Below, piece by piece: positions 40,705 through 46,669 of a stretch of DNA of 46,669 nt. Each line of letters begins with the position of its first letter. Within the stretch, counting starts at the first letter, position 1. The stretch lies in NCBI RefSeq assembly GCF_000960475.2, contig NZ_JZDQ02000047.1, positions 1-46,669 of the forward strand. Reading direction: 5' to 3'. The position numbers and the translations under genes were made by a program. Under the pieces are notes generated by a model. The model did no database searches, was not told the DNA's origin, and saw nothing but the letters and a program-made list of their open reading frames with translations. Origin of the DNA: Nocardioides luteus. GTDB taxonomy: Bacteria > Actinomycetota > Actinomycetes > Propionibacteriales > Nocardioidaceae.

Positions 40705-41394
40705 TTATCGGATCACCGCGAATCGCTTGGCGGCCCAGCCGGCGATGAAGCCGATGGGCAGGGTCAGGATCATGAAGCCGACCGCGAAGATGATGAAGAT
40801 CAGCAGGATCTGGTCGGAGTTGCGCTCCATCAGCGACTTCATCTGCCCCGACGCCTCGTTGACCATCGTGGCGGTCGTGACCCCGATGGTGACGGCGACG
40901 GTCGTGTTCTTGGTCATCGCGATCAGCACGCTGGCGAGCGGGTTGATCACCGACCGCAACGCCTGGGGCAGCACGACCAGACGAAGGTTCTGGGTGAAGG
41001 TCAGCCCGATCGCGCGCGCCGCCTCTGCCTGCCCGAGCGGCACCGTGTTGATGCCCGCGCGCAGCACTTCACACACGAAGGTCGAGGTGTAGACGCTGAG
41101 CGCGAGGACTGCCAGCCAGAAGTTGTTCCGGTAGAGCAGGTCCTTGTCGAAGCTGAAGCCGAGCTGGTAGCTCAGTCCGAAGAGCGTGAAGAACATGACC
41201 AGGGTCAGCGGAGTGTTGCGGAACGTGTAGACGACGGCGGCGCCGATCCAGCGCAGCACAGGCACCGGTGAGACGCGGAACGTCGCGAGCACCACGCCGA
41301 GCAGCAGCGAGAAGATCCCGCTGAAGACGGCGAGTCTCAAGGTCAGCCCGAACGAGGTCAGGATGGCTGACCCGCTCTCGGAGATGAGGTCCAT
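40705..41394 (-). CDS. gluC: Glutamate-type ABC importer permease (GluC-like)
   Basis: A 229-aa membrane permease, full length for HisM/GluC-type proteins. Five helices are visible, with the EAA loop VLRAGINTVPLGQAEAARAIGLTFTQNL. The FRNTPLTLVMFFTLFG stretch is typical of the amino acid importer family. The ATG at 41394 follows GGAAGG. It forms a heterodimer with GluD and receives substrate from GluB. The order on the minus strand is gluA-gluB-gluC-gluD, as in Corynebacterium glutamate importers, so glutamate or a related acidic or polar amino acid is the likely substrate. Confidence 0.92.
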   Translation of the reverse strand: MDLISESGSAILTSFGLTLRLAVFSGIFSLLLGVVLATFRVSPVPVLRWIGAAVVYTFRNTPLTLVMFFTLFGLSYQLGFSFDKDLLYRNNFWLAVLALSVYTSTFVCEVLRAGINTVPLGQAEAARAIGLTFTQNLRLVVLPQALRSVINPLASVLIAMTKNTTVAVTIGVTTATMVNEASGQMKSLMERNSDQILLIFIIFAVGFMILTLPIGFIAGWAAKRFAVIR

Positions 41395-41467
41395 GGGTCC
41401 TTCCAAATTTCTTGCGCCGGACGTGCCGACGGGGCAGGGGAGCGGACTCCCCCGCCCCGCGGATGTC

Positions 41468-42283
41468 TCAGTAGCGGTCGACCGTCGGCGGCTCCGGCAG
41501 CTCGTAGCCGGAGTCGCCCAGGTTGTCGTTGAACGCCTTCTCCCAGGCGCCGTCCTCGAAGGACTTCTCGATCAGGTCGTTGATCTTGTCGCGGTCCTTG
41601 CTGCCCTTGGGCAGACCCACGCCGTAGTTCTCCTCGGAGAACGGCTTGCCGACGATCTTGAACTTGCCCGGGTCCTGCTGGGCGAAGCCCGCCAGGATGA
41701 TGTTGTCGGTGGTCATCGCGTCGAGCTGACCGTTCTCGATCGCGCCGACGCACTTGCTGTAGGTGTCGAACTCCTGCAGCTGGACGCCCTTGGAGTACTC
41801 GTCCTTGACCTTCTGGGCCGAGGTCGAGCCGGTCACCGAGCAGAGCTTCTTGCCGTCGAGCGACTCGGGGCCGGTGATGTCGGTGTTGTCCGCGGCGACC
41901 AGGAGGTCCTGGCCGGCGACGTAGTAAGGACCGGCGAAGTCGACCTCGGCCTTGCGCTCGTCGGTGATCGAGTACGTCGCCAGGATCATGTCGACGGTGC
42001 CGTCCTTGAGGAAGGTCTCGCGGTTCGCGGAGACGGCCTCGACCCACTGGATCTGGTCCTCGTCGTAGCCGAGACCCTTGGCGATGTACTCCGCCATGTC
42101 GACGTCGAAGCCGGAGTAGCTGCCGTCGGACTCCTTGAAGCCGAGGCCGGGCTGGTCGAACTTGATGCCGATCTTGATCTTGTCGCCGCCGGCGTCAGAG
42201 CCGGAGTCGTCGCTGCCGCAGGCGGCGAGGGAGCCGGCGAGCGCGAGGGCGCCCACGAGCGCGGCGATCTTCTGGAACTTCAT
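41468..42283 (-). CDS. gluB: Glutamate-type ABC importer substrate-binding lipoprotein
   Basis: A 271-aa extracellular solute-binding lipoprotein. The N-terminal signal ends in the lipobox LAAC with lipidated Cys22, followed by an acidic Gly/Ser linker. The SBP_bac_3 fold has FDQPGLGFKESDGSYSGFD and VDMAEYIAKGLGY at the start, then ANRETFLKDGTVDMILATYS and a hinge AGPYYVAGQDLLV. ATG 42283 is used with AAGGTGG upstream. It captures substrate and passes it to GluC/GluD. The acidic GDSGYELPEPPTVDRY tail ends the protein. Confidence 0.93.
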   Translation of the reverse strand: MKFQKIAALVGALALAGSLAACGSDDSGSDAGGDKIKIGIKFDQPGLGFKESDGSYSGFDVDMAEYIAKGLGYDEDQIQWVEAVSANRETFLKDGTVDMILATYSITDERKAEVDFAGPYYVAGQDLLVAADNTDITGPESLDGKKLCSVTGSTSAQKVKDEYSKGVQLQEFDTYSKCVGAIENGQLDAMTTDNIILAGFAQQDPGKFKIVGKPFSEENYGVGLPKGSKDRDKINDLIEKSFEDGAWEKAFNDNLGDSGYELPEPPTVDRY

Positions 42284-42358
42284 CGAATCCACCTTCTGGG
42301 ATATGAGTGTTGGTGCGTTGCAGGGTTCGCGAGCTCAGGGCTCACCCGAGACGTACGT

Positions 42359-43135
42359 TCAGTGTTTGAGGATCTTGCCGAGGAAGTCCTTGGCGCGCTC
42401 GGACTGCGGGTTGTCGAAGAACTCGCTCGGCGTGTTGGACTCGACGATCTGTCCGTCGGCCATGAAGACGACGCGGTCGGCGGCGACACGGGCGAAGCCC
42501 ATCTCGTGGGTGACCACGATCATGGTCATGCCCTCCTTGGCGAGGCTGACCATGACGTCGAGCACCTCCTTGACCATCTCCGGGTCGAGAGCGGAGGTGG
42601 GCTCGTCGAAGAGCATCACCTGCGGCTTCATCGCCAGCGCCCGGGCGATCGCGACGCGCTGCTGCTGGCCACCGGAGAGCTGGGCGGGGTACTTCGCCGC
42701 CTGGGCGCCGACGCCGACGCGGTCGAGCAGCTTCTTCGCCTCGGCCTCCGCCTCCGCCTTCTTCAGCTTGCGGACCTTCATCGGGCCCAGCGTGACGTTC
42801 TGCAGGATCGTCTTGTGGGCGAAGAGGTTGAAGCTCTGGAAGACCATCCCGACCTCGGCGCGCAGCTTGGCGAGGCCCTTGCCCTCGGCGGGCAGCTCCT
42901 TGCCGTCGAGCGTGATCGTCCCGGAGTCGATCGTCTCCAGCCGGTTGATCGTGCGGCAGAGGGTCGACTTCCCCGAACCCGAGGGTCCGATCACCACGAC
43001 GACCTCGCCACGCTTGATCTCCAGGTTGATGTCCTGGAGCACGTGCAGGTCGCCGTAGTGCTTGTCGACATGGTCGAGCACCACCAGGGCGTCTCCCGAA
43101 GGTGCGCTGGTGGGATCTGTGTCAAGCACGGTCAT
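42359..43135 (-). CDS. gluA: Glutamate-type ABC importer ATPase
   Basis: A 258-aa ATPase with Walker A GPSGSGKST (50-58), Q-loop MVFQSFNLFAHKTILQNV, signature LSGGQQQRVAIARALA, Walker B VMLFDEPTSALDP and switch His in VVTHEMGFA. The PMKVRKLKKAEAEAEA helix after the Q-loop is typical of polar amino acid ATPases. It is the first gene of the operon. It is divergent from miaB across 123 bp. No clear operator was seen in that gap. Confidence 0.94.
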   Translation of the reverse strand: MTVLDTDPTSAPSGDALVVLDHVDKHYGDLHVLQDINLEIKRGEVVVVIGPSGSGKSTLCRTINRLETIDSGTITLDGKELPAEGKGLAKLRAEVGMVFQSFNLFAHKTILQNVTLGPMKVRKLKKAEAEAEAKKLLDRVGVGAQAAKYPAQLSGGQQQRVAIARALAMKPQVMLFDEPTSALDPEMVKEVLDVMVSLAKEGMTMIVVTHEMGFARVAADRVVFMADGQIVESNTPSEFFDNPQSERAKDFLGKILKH

Positions 43136-43258
43136 GTCGCAGACCTAACCACATCCTGCATTGCACATCCATGACTTGGTCCTCGCTATCGGTTACAAGC
43201 GGATAACTGGCCGGGATTTCCTGCCGTTGGACCCGGGCGCCGTACCCTTGAGGACGCT

Positions 43259-44761
43259 ATGACCGTGTCCACCGCCTCGAGCTCCGCATCGGCCCGTACG
43301 TACGAGGTCCGCACCTACGGCTGCCAGATGAACGTCCACGACTCCGAGCGCCTCTCCGGGCTGCTCGAGGATGCGGGCTATCTCAAGGCGAGCGAGGGCG
43401 AGCAGGCCGACGTGGTCGTCTTCAACACCTGCGCGGTCCGGGAGAACGCCGACAACAAGCTCTACGGCAACCTCTCCCACCTGGCCCCGATCAAGGAGGC
43501 CAACCCGGACCTCCAGATCGCCGTCGGTGGCTGCCTCGCGCAGAAGGACCGGGCGACGATCACCGAGAAGGCGCCGTACGTCGACGTGGTGTTCGGTACG
43601 CACAACATCGGCTCGCTCCCGGTGCTGCTCGAGCGCGCCCGGGTGCAGGAGGAGGCCCAGGTCGAGATCCTGGAGTCCCTCGAGGTCTTCCCGTCGACGC
43701 TGCCGACCAGGCGTGAGTCGGCCTACGCGGCCTGGGTGTCGGTGAGCGTCGGCTGCAACAACACCTGCACGTTCTGCATCGTCCCCTCGCTCCGCGGCAA
43801 GGAGAAGGACCGGCGACCGGGCGAGATCCTCGCCGAGATCGAGGCGCTGGTCGCCGAGGGCGTCACCGAGGTGACCCTGCTGGGCCAGAACGTCAACGCC
43901 TACGGCGTCGAGTTCGGCGACCGCCAGGCGTTCTCGAAGCTGCTGCGCGCCTGTGGCGAGATCGAGGGCCTCGAGCGCGTCCGGTTCACGAGCCCGCACC
44001 CGGCGGAGTTCACCGACGACGTCATCGAGGCGATGGCCGAGACGCCCAACGTGATGCCCTCGCTGCACATGCCGCTGCAGTCCGGCTCCGACCGCGTCCT
44101 CAAGGCGATGCGGCGCTCCTACCGGTCCACCAAGTTCCTCGGCATCATCGAGCGCGTCCGGGCGGCGATCCCGCACGCGGCGATCACCACCGACATCATC
44201 GTCGGCTTCCCGGGGGAGACCGAGGAGGACTTCCAGGCCACCCTCGACGTGGTCCGTGAGTCGCGGTTCGCCAGTGCCTTCACCTTCCAGTACTCCAAGC
44301 GTCCCGGCACCCCCGCGGCCGACCTCCCCGACCAGATCTCGCCCGAGGTGGTCAAGGACCGCTACGGCCGCCTCGTCGACCTCGTCAACGAGATCGCCTT
44401 CGAGGAGAACAAGAAGAACGTCGGCCGTACGCTCGAGCTGATGGTCGCCGAGGGCGAGGGCCGCAAGGACGCAGAGACCCACCGCCTCTCCGGCCGCGCG
44501 CCCGACAACCGGCTGGTGCACTTCAGCTCAGCCGGTGCCGAGGGCGTACGTCCCGGCGACATGGTGAAGGTCGAGATCACTCGCGCGGCTCCTCACTATC
44601 TGATCGCCGACAACCCGGTGCTCGAGGTGCGTCGCACCCGTTCGGGCGACGCCTGGGAGGCGCGCCAGGGCCGGACCGAGCCCGAGACGCGTTCGGTGGG
44701 ACTGGGCATGCCGGCTGTCGGGGTGCCCGCGCCGCTGCCCGCTGCGCCAGCCTGCGGCTGA
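43259..44761 (+). CDS. miaB: tRNA-2-methylthio-N6-dimethylallyladenosine synthase
   Basis: A 500-aa radical SAM methylthiotransferase that adds a methylthio group to i6A37 in tRNA. One iron-sulfur cluster is bound by Cys22, Cys58 and Cys92 in the N-terminal domain, and the radical SAM cluster by the CxxxCxxC motif Cys166-Cys170-Cys173 (VGCNNTCTFC). A TRAM domain follows (about 385-455). The C-terminal 45 residues are a Pro/Ala/Gly-rich extension. ATG 43259 follows GAGG at 5-nt spacing. This enzyme acts after MiaA, which is not in the window. Confidence 0.94.
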   Translation: MTVSTASSSASARTYEVRTYGCQMNVHDSERLSGLLEDAGYLKASEGEQADVVVFNTCAVRENADNKLYGNLSHLAPIKEANPDLQIAVGGCLAQKDRATITEKAPYVDVVFGTHNIGSLPVLLERARVQEEAQVEILESLEVFPSTLPTRRESAYAAWVSVSVGCNNTCTFCIVPSLRGKEKDRRPGEILAEIEALVAEGVTEVTLLGQNVNAYGVEFGDRQAFSKLLRACGEIEGLERVRFTSPHPAEFTDDVIEAMAETPNVMPSLHMPLQSGSDRVLKAMRRSYRSTKFLGIIERVRAAIPHAAITTDIIVGFPGETEEDFQATLDVVRESRFASAFTFQYSKRPGTPAADLPDQISPEVVKDRYGRLVDLVNEIAFEENKKNVGRTLELMVAEGEGRKDAETHRLSGRAPDNRLVHFSSAGAEGVRPGDMVKVEITRAAPHYLIADNPVLEVRRTRSGDAWEARQGRTEPETRSVGLGMPAVGVPAPLPAAPACG

Positions 44762-44866
44762 TCGTTCGGCGTGCTGTTACTCGAACAGCAAATTCTCCGT
44801 AACTCCGTTCCCCCGAGGGTATTTCTGTCCTAGCCTGAGGCAACTCGTCTCAGGAAGGGAAACCCC

Positions 44867-45799
44867 ATGTCGATTCCCAAGCTGGCCGGCAGAGCAGCGG
44901 CGCTGGGCGCGCTCGGAGTGCTCGTGGCATCCGGGCTCGTGGCCGCGGTGCCCGCGTCCGCGGTGCAGGCCGCCGGAGAAGGCGGCGCCTGCTTCGACCC
45001 GGACGAGGTCGGCGCGGCCCGTGTGACCGAAGGGGCCAAGCAGGTCCGCGACACGAACCATCTGACCGCGAAGCAGGCCGAGGCCAGGGAGAAGGCTCTC
45101 GGCAGCGCGCTGGCGGCGAAGGGGAAGCAGCCCGGCGGCGCAAACCTCGGCTCGACGAGCATCCCGACCTACATCCACGTCATCCAGGAGGACGCCACCA
45201 CCGGCGTCATCCCGCAGGCGAACATCGACGCCCAGATCGACGTGCTCAACGCGGCGTACGCGGGCACGCCGTTCACCTTCGAGGTGGCCGGCCAGGACAC
45301 CACGATCAACCCGGCCTGGTACCCGATCATCTCCGGCTCGACCGGCGAGCGGAACATGAAGGCGGCCCTGCGCCAGGGCGGCGACAACGCCCTCAACATC
45401 TACCTCGGCCAGATCGACGACAGCCTGCTCGGCTGGGCGACCTTCCCGACCAAGAACATCGGGTCGCAGGACGGTGTGGTCATCCTCGGTGACTCGCTGC
45501 CCGGCGGTTCGGCGGTGCCGTACGACGAGGGCGACACGGCCACGCACGAGGTCGGCCACTGGCTGAACCTCTACCACACCTTCCAGGGCGGCTGCCGCGG
45601 CAAGGGCGACCAGGTCGCCGACACCCCGGCCGAGGCGGCGCCCGCCTTCGGCTGCCCGGAGGGCTCCGACACCTGCACGGCTCCGGGCCTCGACCCGATC
45701 CACAACTTCATGGACTACACCGAGGACGCGTGCATGGACGAGTTCACGCCGGGCCAGGTGCAGCGCATGATCGACGGGTGGGTCGCGTACCGCGCCTGA
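44867..45799 (+). CDS. Secreted M43-type zinc metalloprotease
   Basis: A 310-aa secreted metalloprotease of the pappalysin (M43) group. The signal peptide ends near PASA (residues 29-32). A charged propeptide (to about 90) leads to the catalytic domain with the zinc motif HEVGHWLNLYH (227-237; metal ligands His227, His231 and His237, catalytic Glu228) and the Met-turn in NFMDYTEDACMDEFT (Met282). The motif has Asn where metzincins usually have Gly, as in cytophagalysin-like enzymes. Paired Cys residues suggest disulfides. The ribosome binding site GGAAGG is 9 nt before the ATG. It is likely self-activated by propeptide removal. Substrate unknown. Confidence 0.9.
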   Translation: MSIPKLAGRAAALGALGVLVASGLVAAVPASAVQAAGEGGACFDPDEVGAARVTEGAKQVRDTNHLTAKQAEAREKALGSALAAKGKQPGGANLGSTSIPTYIHVIQEDATTGVIPQANIDAQIDVLNAAYAGTPFTFEVAGQDTTINPAWYPIISGSTGERNMKAALRQGGDNALNIYLGQIDDSLLGWATFPTKNIGSQDGVVILGDSLPGGSAVPYDEGDTATHEVGHWLNLYHTFQGGCRGKGDQVADTPAEAAPAFGCPEGSDTCTAPGLDPIHNFMDYTEDACMDEFTPGQVQRMIDGWVAYRA

Positions 45800-45828
45800 T
45801 CGGACCTGGTCTGATCTGAGAAAGGCAC

Positions 45829-45862
45829 CGAGCGCCGGGTCCCTCGCGGGACCCGGCGCTCG
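45829..45862. terminator. Bidirectional terminator between M43 protease and the low-complexity gene
   Basis: Fifteen-bp arms starting CGAGCGCCGGGTCCC enclose a TCGC loop. It lies 29 nt after the protease stop and 24 nt before the convergent stop. Confidence 0.85.
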
Positions 45863-45886
45863 ATCTGTGTGATCAGCGGAGCTGGA

Positions 45887-46429
45887 TCAGTACTGCGACT
45901 GACTCTGCTCGCCGCCGAAGCCGCCCTCGCTCGAGCCCTCGGACTGCTCGCCGTAGGAGGAGCCGCCCTCGCTCTGGCCACCCTCGGAGCCGTAGGGGGA
46001 GCCCTCGGACTGCTCGCCGCCACCGTAGGAGGAGCCCTCACCGGACTCCTCGCCGCCGCCGAAGCCACCCTCGGTCGAGCCCTCGGACTGCTCGCCGTAG
46101 GAGGAGCCGCCCTCGCTCTGGCCACCCTCGGAGCCGTAGGAGGAGCCCTCGGACTGCTCACCGCCACCGTAGGAGCTGCCCTCGTCGGACTGCTCGCCGT
46201 AGGAGGAGCCGCCCTCGCTCTGGCCACCCTCGGAGCCGTAGGAGGAACCCTCCGACTGCTGCTCGCCGCCGCCGAAGCCGCCCTCGCTCTGGCCGCCCTC
46301 CTGGCCGCCGAAGCCGCCCTCGTTGGACTCGGAGCCGTAGGAGGAGCCCTCGTTGGACTCCTGGCCGCCGAAGCCGCCCTCCTGGCCGTAGTTCTGCTGC
46401 TCGTCGCTGTTGCCGTAGTTCTCAGACAT
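45887..46429 (-). CDS. Tyr-containing Gly/Ser/Glu/Gln low-complexity (FUS-like) acidic protein
   Basis: A 180-aa protein made of only eleven amino acids, mostly Gly, Ser, Glu and Gln. It has 33 Glu and 2 Asp, no Lys, Arg, His or Cys, and no Leu, Ile, Val or Ala. Twelve Tyr occur mostly as SSYG or SYG, and five Phe as GGFGG. A 21-residue unit with SEGGQSEGG at its centre is repeated at 61-81, 95-115 and 143-163. It has no signal peptide or membrane helix and must be intrinsically disordered. The minus-strand frame is coding because third positions are almost all G or C from the ATG at 46429; the overlapping plus-strand frame has no such bias. It may phase-separate or act as a scaffold. Function unknown. 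Confidence 0.82.
   Translation of the reverse strand: MSENYGNSDEQQNYGQEGGFGGQESNEGSSYGSESNEGGFGGQEGGQSEGGFGGGEQQSEGSSYGSEGGQSEGGSSYGEQSDEGSSYGGGEQSEGSSYGSEGGQSEGGSSYGEQSEGSTEGGFGGGEESGEGSSYGGGEQSEGSPYGSEGGQSEGGSSYGEQSEGSSEGGFGGEQSQSQY
45941..46249 (-). repeat. Three 63-nt coding repeats in the low-complexity gene
   Basis: Near-identical 63-bp units lie at 46187-46249, 46085-46147 and 45941-46003. The third copy differs by Ser to Pro at one residue. Shorter Gly/Ser/Tyr repeats fill the spaces. Confidence 0.85.
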
Positions 46430-46529
46430 ATTGGTCCACACTTCCGAGTAGTTGTGATTGGACCGGATTCGGAACATGCATCGCACGTCCGCCCCCCGGC
46501 TGCCCCAATTGGTGGGACACGAGTATCAG

Positions 46530-46543
46530 ACGGTCTAGACCGT
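46530..46543. promoter_or_regulatory. DasR-like palindrome (ACGGTCTAGACCGT)
   Basis: A perfect 14-bp palindrome about 100 bp upstream of the low-complexity gene start. Its 10-bp core GGTCTAGACC is identical to that of the Streptomyces DasR box (TGGTCTAGACCA), and the outer A/T also fit. It could serve this gene or one to the right of the window. Confidence 0.45.
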
Positions 46544-46640
46544 TCCATGTGACGGCACTTGTGGCAACAGGTTCGTAACAGTGTTTCGAAAATCTGTGTG
46601 TAAAAAGTCAGCCGGGTGTAACGGGCCGTCAACGCGAGGC

Positions 46641-46669
46641 GGGGAGCAACCCGGTCTGGGTTGCTCCCC
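46641..46669. terminator. Hairpin at the right end of the window
   Basis: Perfect 12-bp arms, GGGGAGCAACCC and its complement, around GGTCT. The T-tract, if any, lies beyond the window, so it probably ends a gene located to the right. Confidence 0.65.

Noticed and set aside
45869..46552. A 227-codon plus-strand open frame antisense to the low-complexity gene, reading as an Ala/Leu/Gly-rich membrane-like protein
   Set aside because: It is the complement of the SSYG/GGQSEGG repeats. Third-position GC bias and the start at 46429 favour the minus strand, and the terminator at 45829-45862 fits that strand.

Overview
This 46.7 kb window is GC-rich chromosomal DNA with about 47 closely packed genes. 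Start codons are mixed ATG and GTG. Most operon joints are 4-bp ATGA or GTGA overlaps. The Rpf protein, the protein O-mannosyltransferase, the gluABCD-type operon and the pmt/rsmI-tatD-rpfB-rsmA-ispE gene order point to an actinobacterium. A Nocardioidaceae-like member (Nocardioides and relatives) is my best guess, inferred from style and content and not proven. I saw no tRNA, rRNA, CRISPR array, insertion sequence or prophage.

Layout. (1) 1-5.6 kb: a flavin reductase, a TerC membrane protein, a NarL-type two-component system, and a DUF2867 protein coupled to a multi-pass membrane protein. (2) 5.7-9.4 kb: two paralogous two-pass receptor kinases in tandem. The first is a pseudokinase and the second keeps every catalytic motif. 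Both carry the same NIT-like extracellular sensor. (3) 9.4-13.1 kb: a YdjM-like membrane hydrolase next to a candidate LexA box, a small unknown protein, glutathione peroxidase, and a MarR regulator with an MFS exporter whose start region holds a 30-nt palindrome. (4) 13.1-19.1 kb, minus strand: a secreted CocE-type hydrolase, a WYL regulator, a SnoaL-like protein, and an acetoacetate-use operon (thiolase, CoA-transferase A and B). (5) 19.2-21.6 kb: a CbiM/PDGLE/CbiQ/CbiO nickel or cobalt ECF transporter behind a Nur-like box. (6) 21.7-32.6 kb: DUF3054, NagA, protein mannosyltransferase, RsmI, TatD, a secreted M6 protease, RpfB, RsmA and IspE. (7) 32.7-39.7 kb: an IclR regulator, a covalent double TetR, an Uup-type ABC-F protein, a TamR/Tam/VOC locus, a cysteine-free CsoR-family repressor and a DUF4442 protein. 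(8) 39.7-46.7 kb: a glutamate-type ABC importer, MiaB, a secreted M43 protease, and a tyrosine-containing, very low-complexity acidic protein.

How the parts relate. Several regulators sit beside matching operator-like palindromes: MarR with the MFS exporter, TamR with tam, and the CsoR-like protein with its own and the next promoter. About ten genes have a TANNNT -10 hexamer ending 6-8 nt before the start codon and no Shine-Dalgarno sequence, so they are probably transcribed as leaderless mRNAs. Convergent genes are usually separated by long perfect hairpins.

The most unusual items are the pseudokinase/kinase receptor pair, the FUS-like low-complexity protein, the double TetR and the cysteine-free CsoR homologue with two candidate operators.
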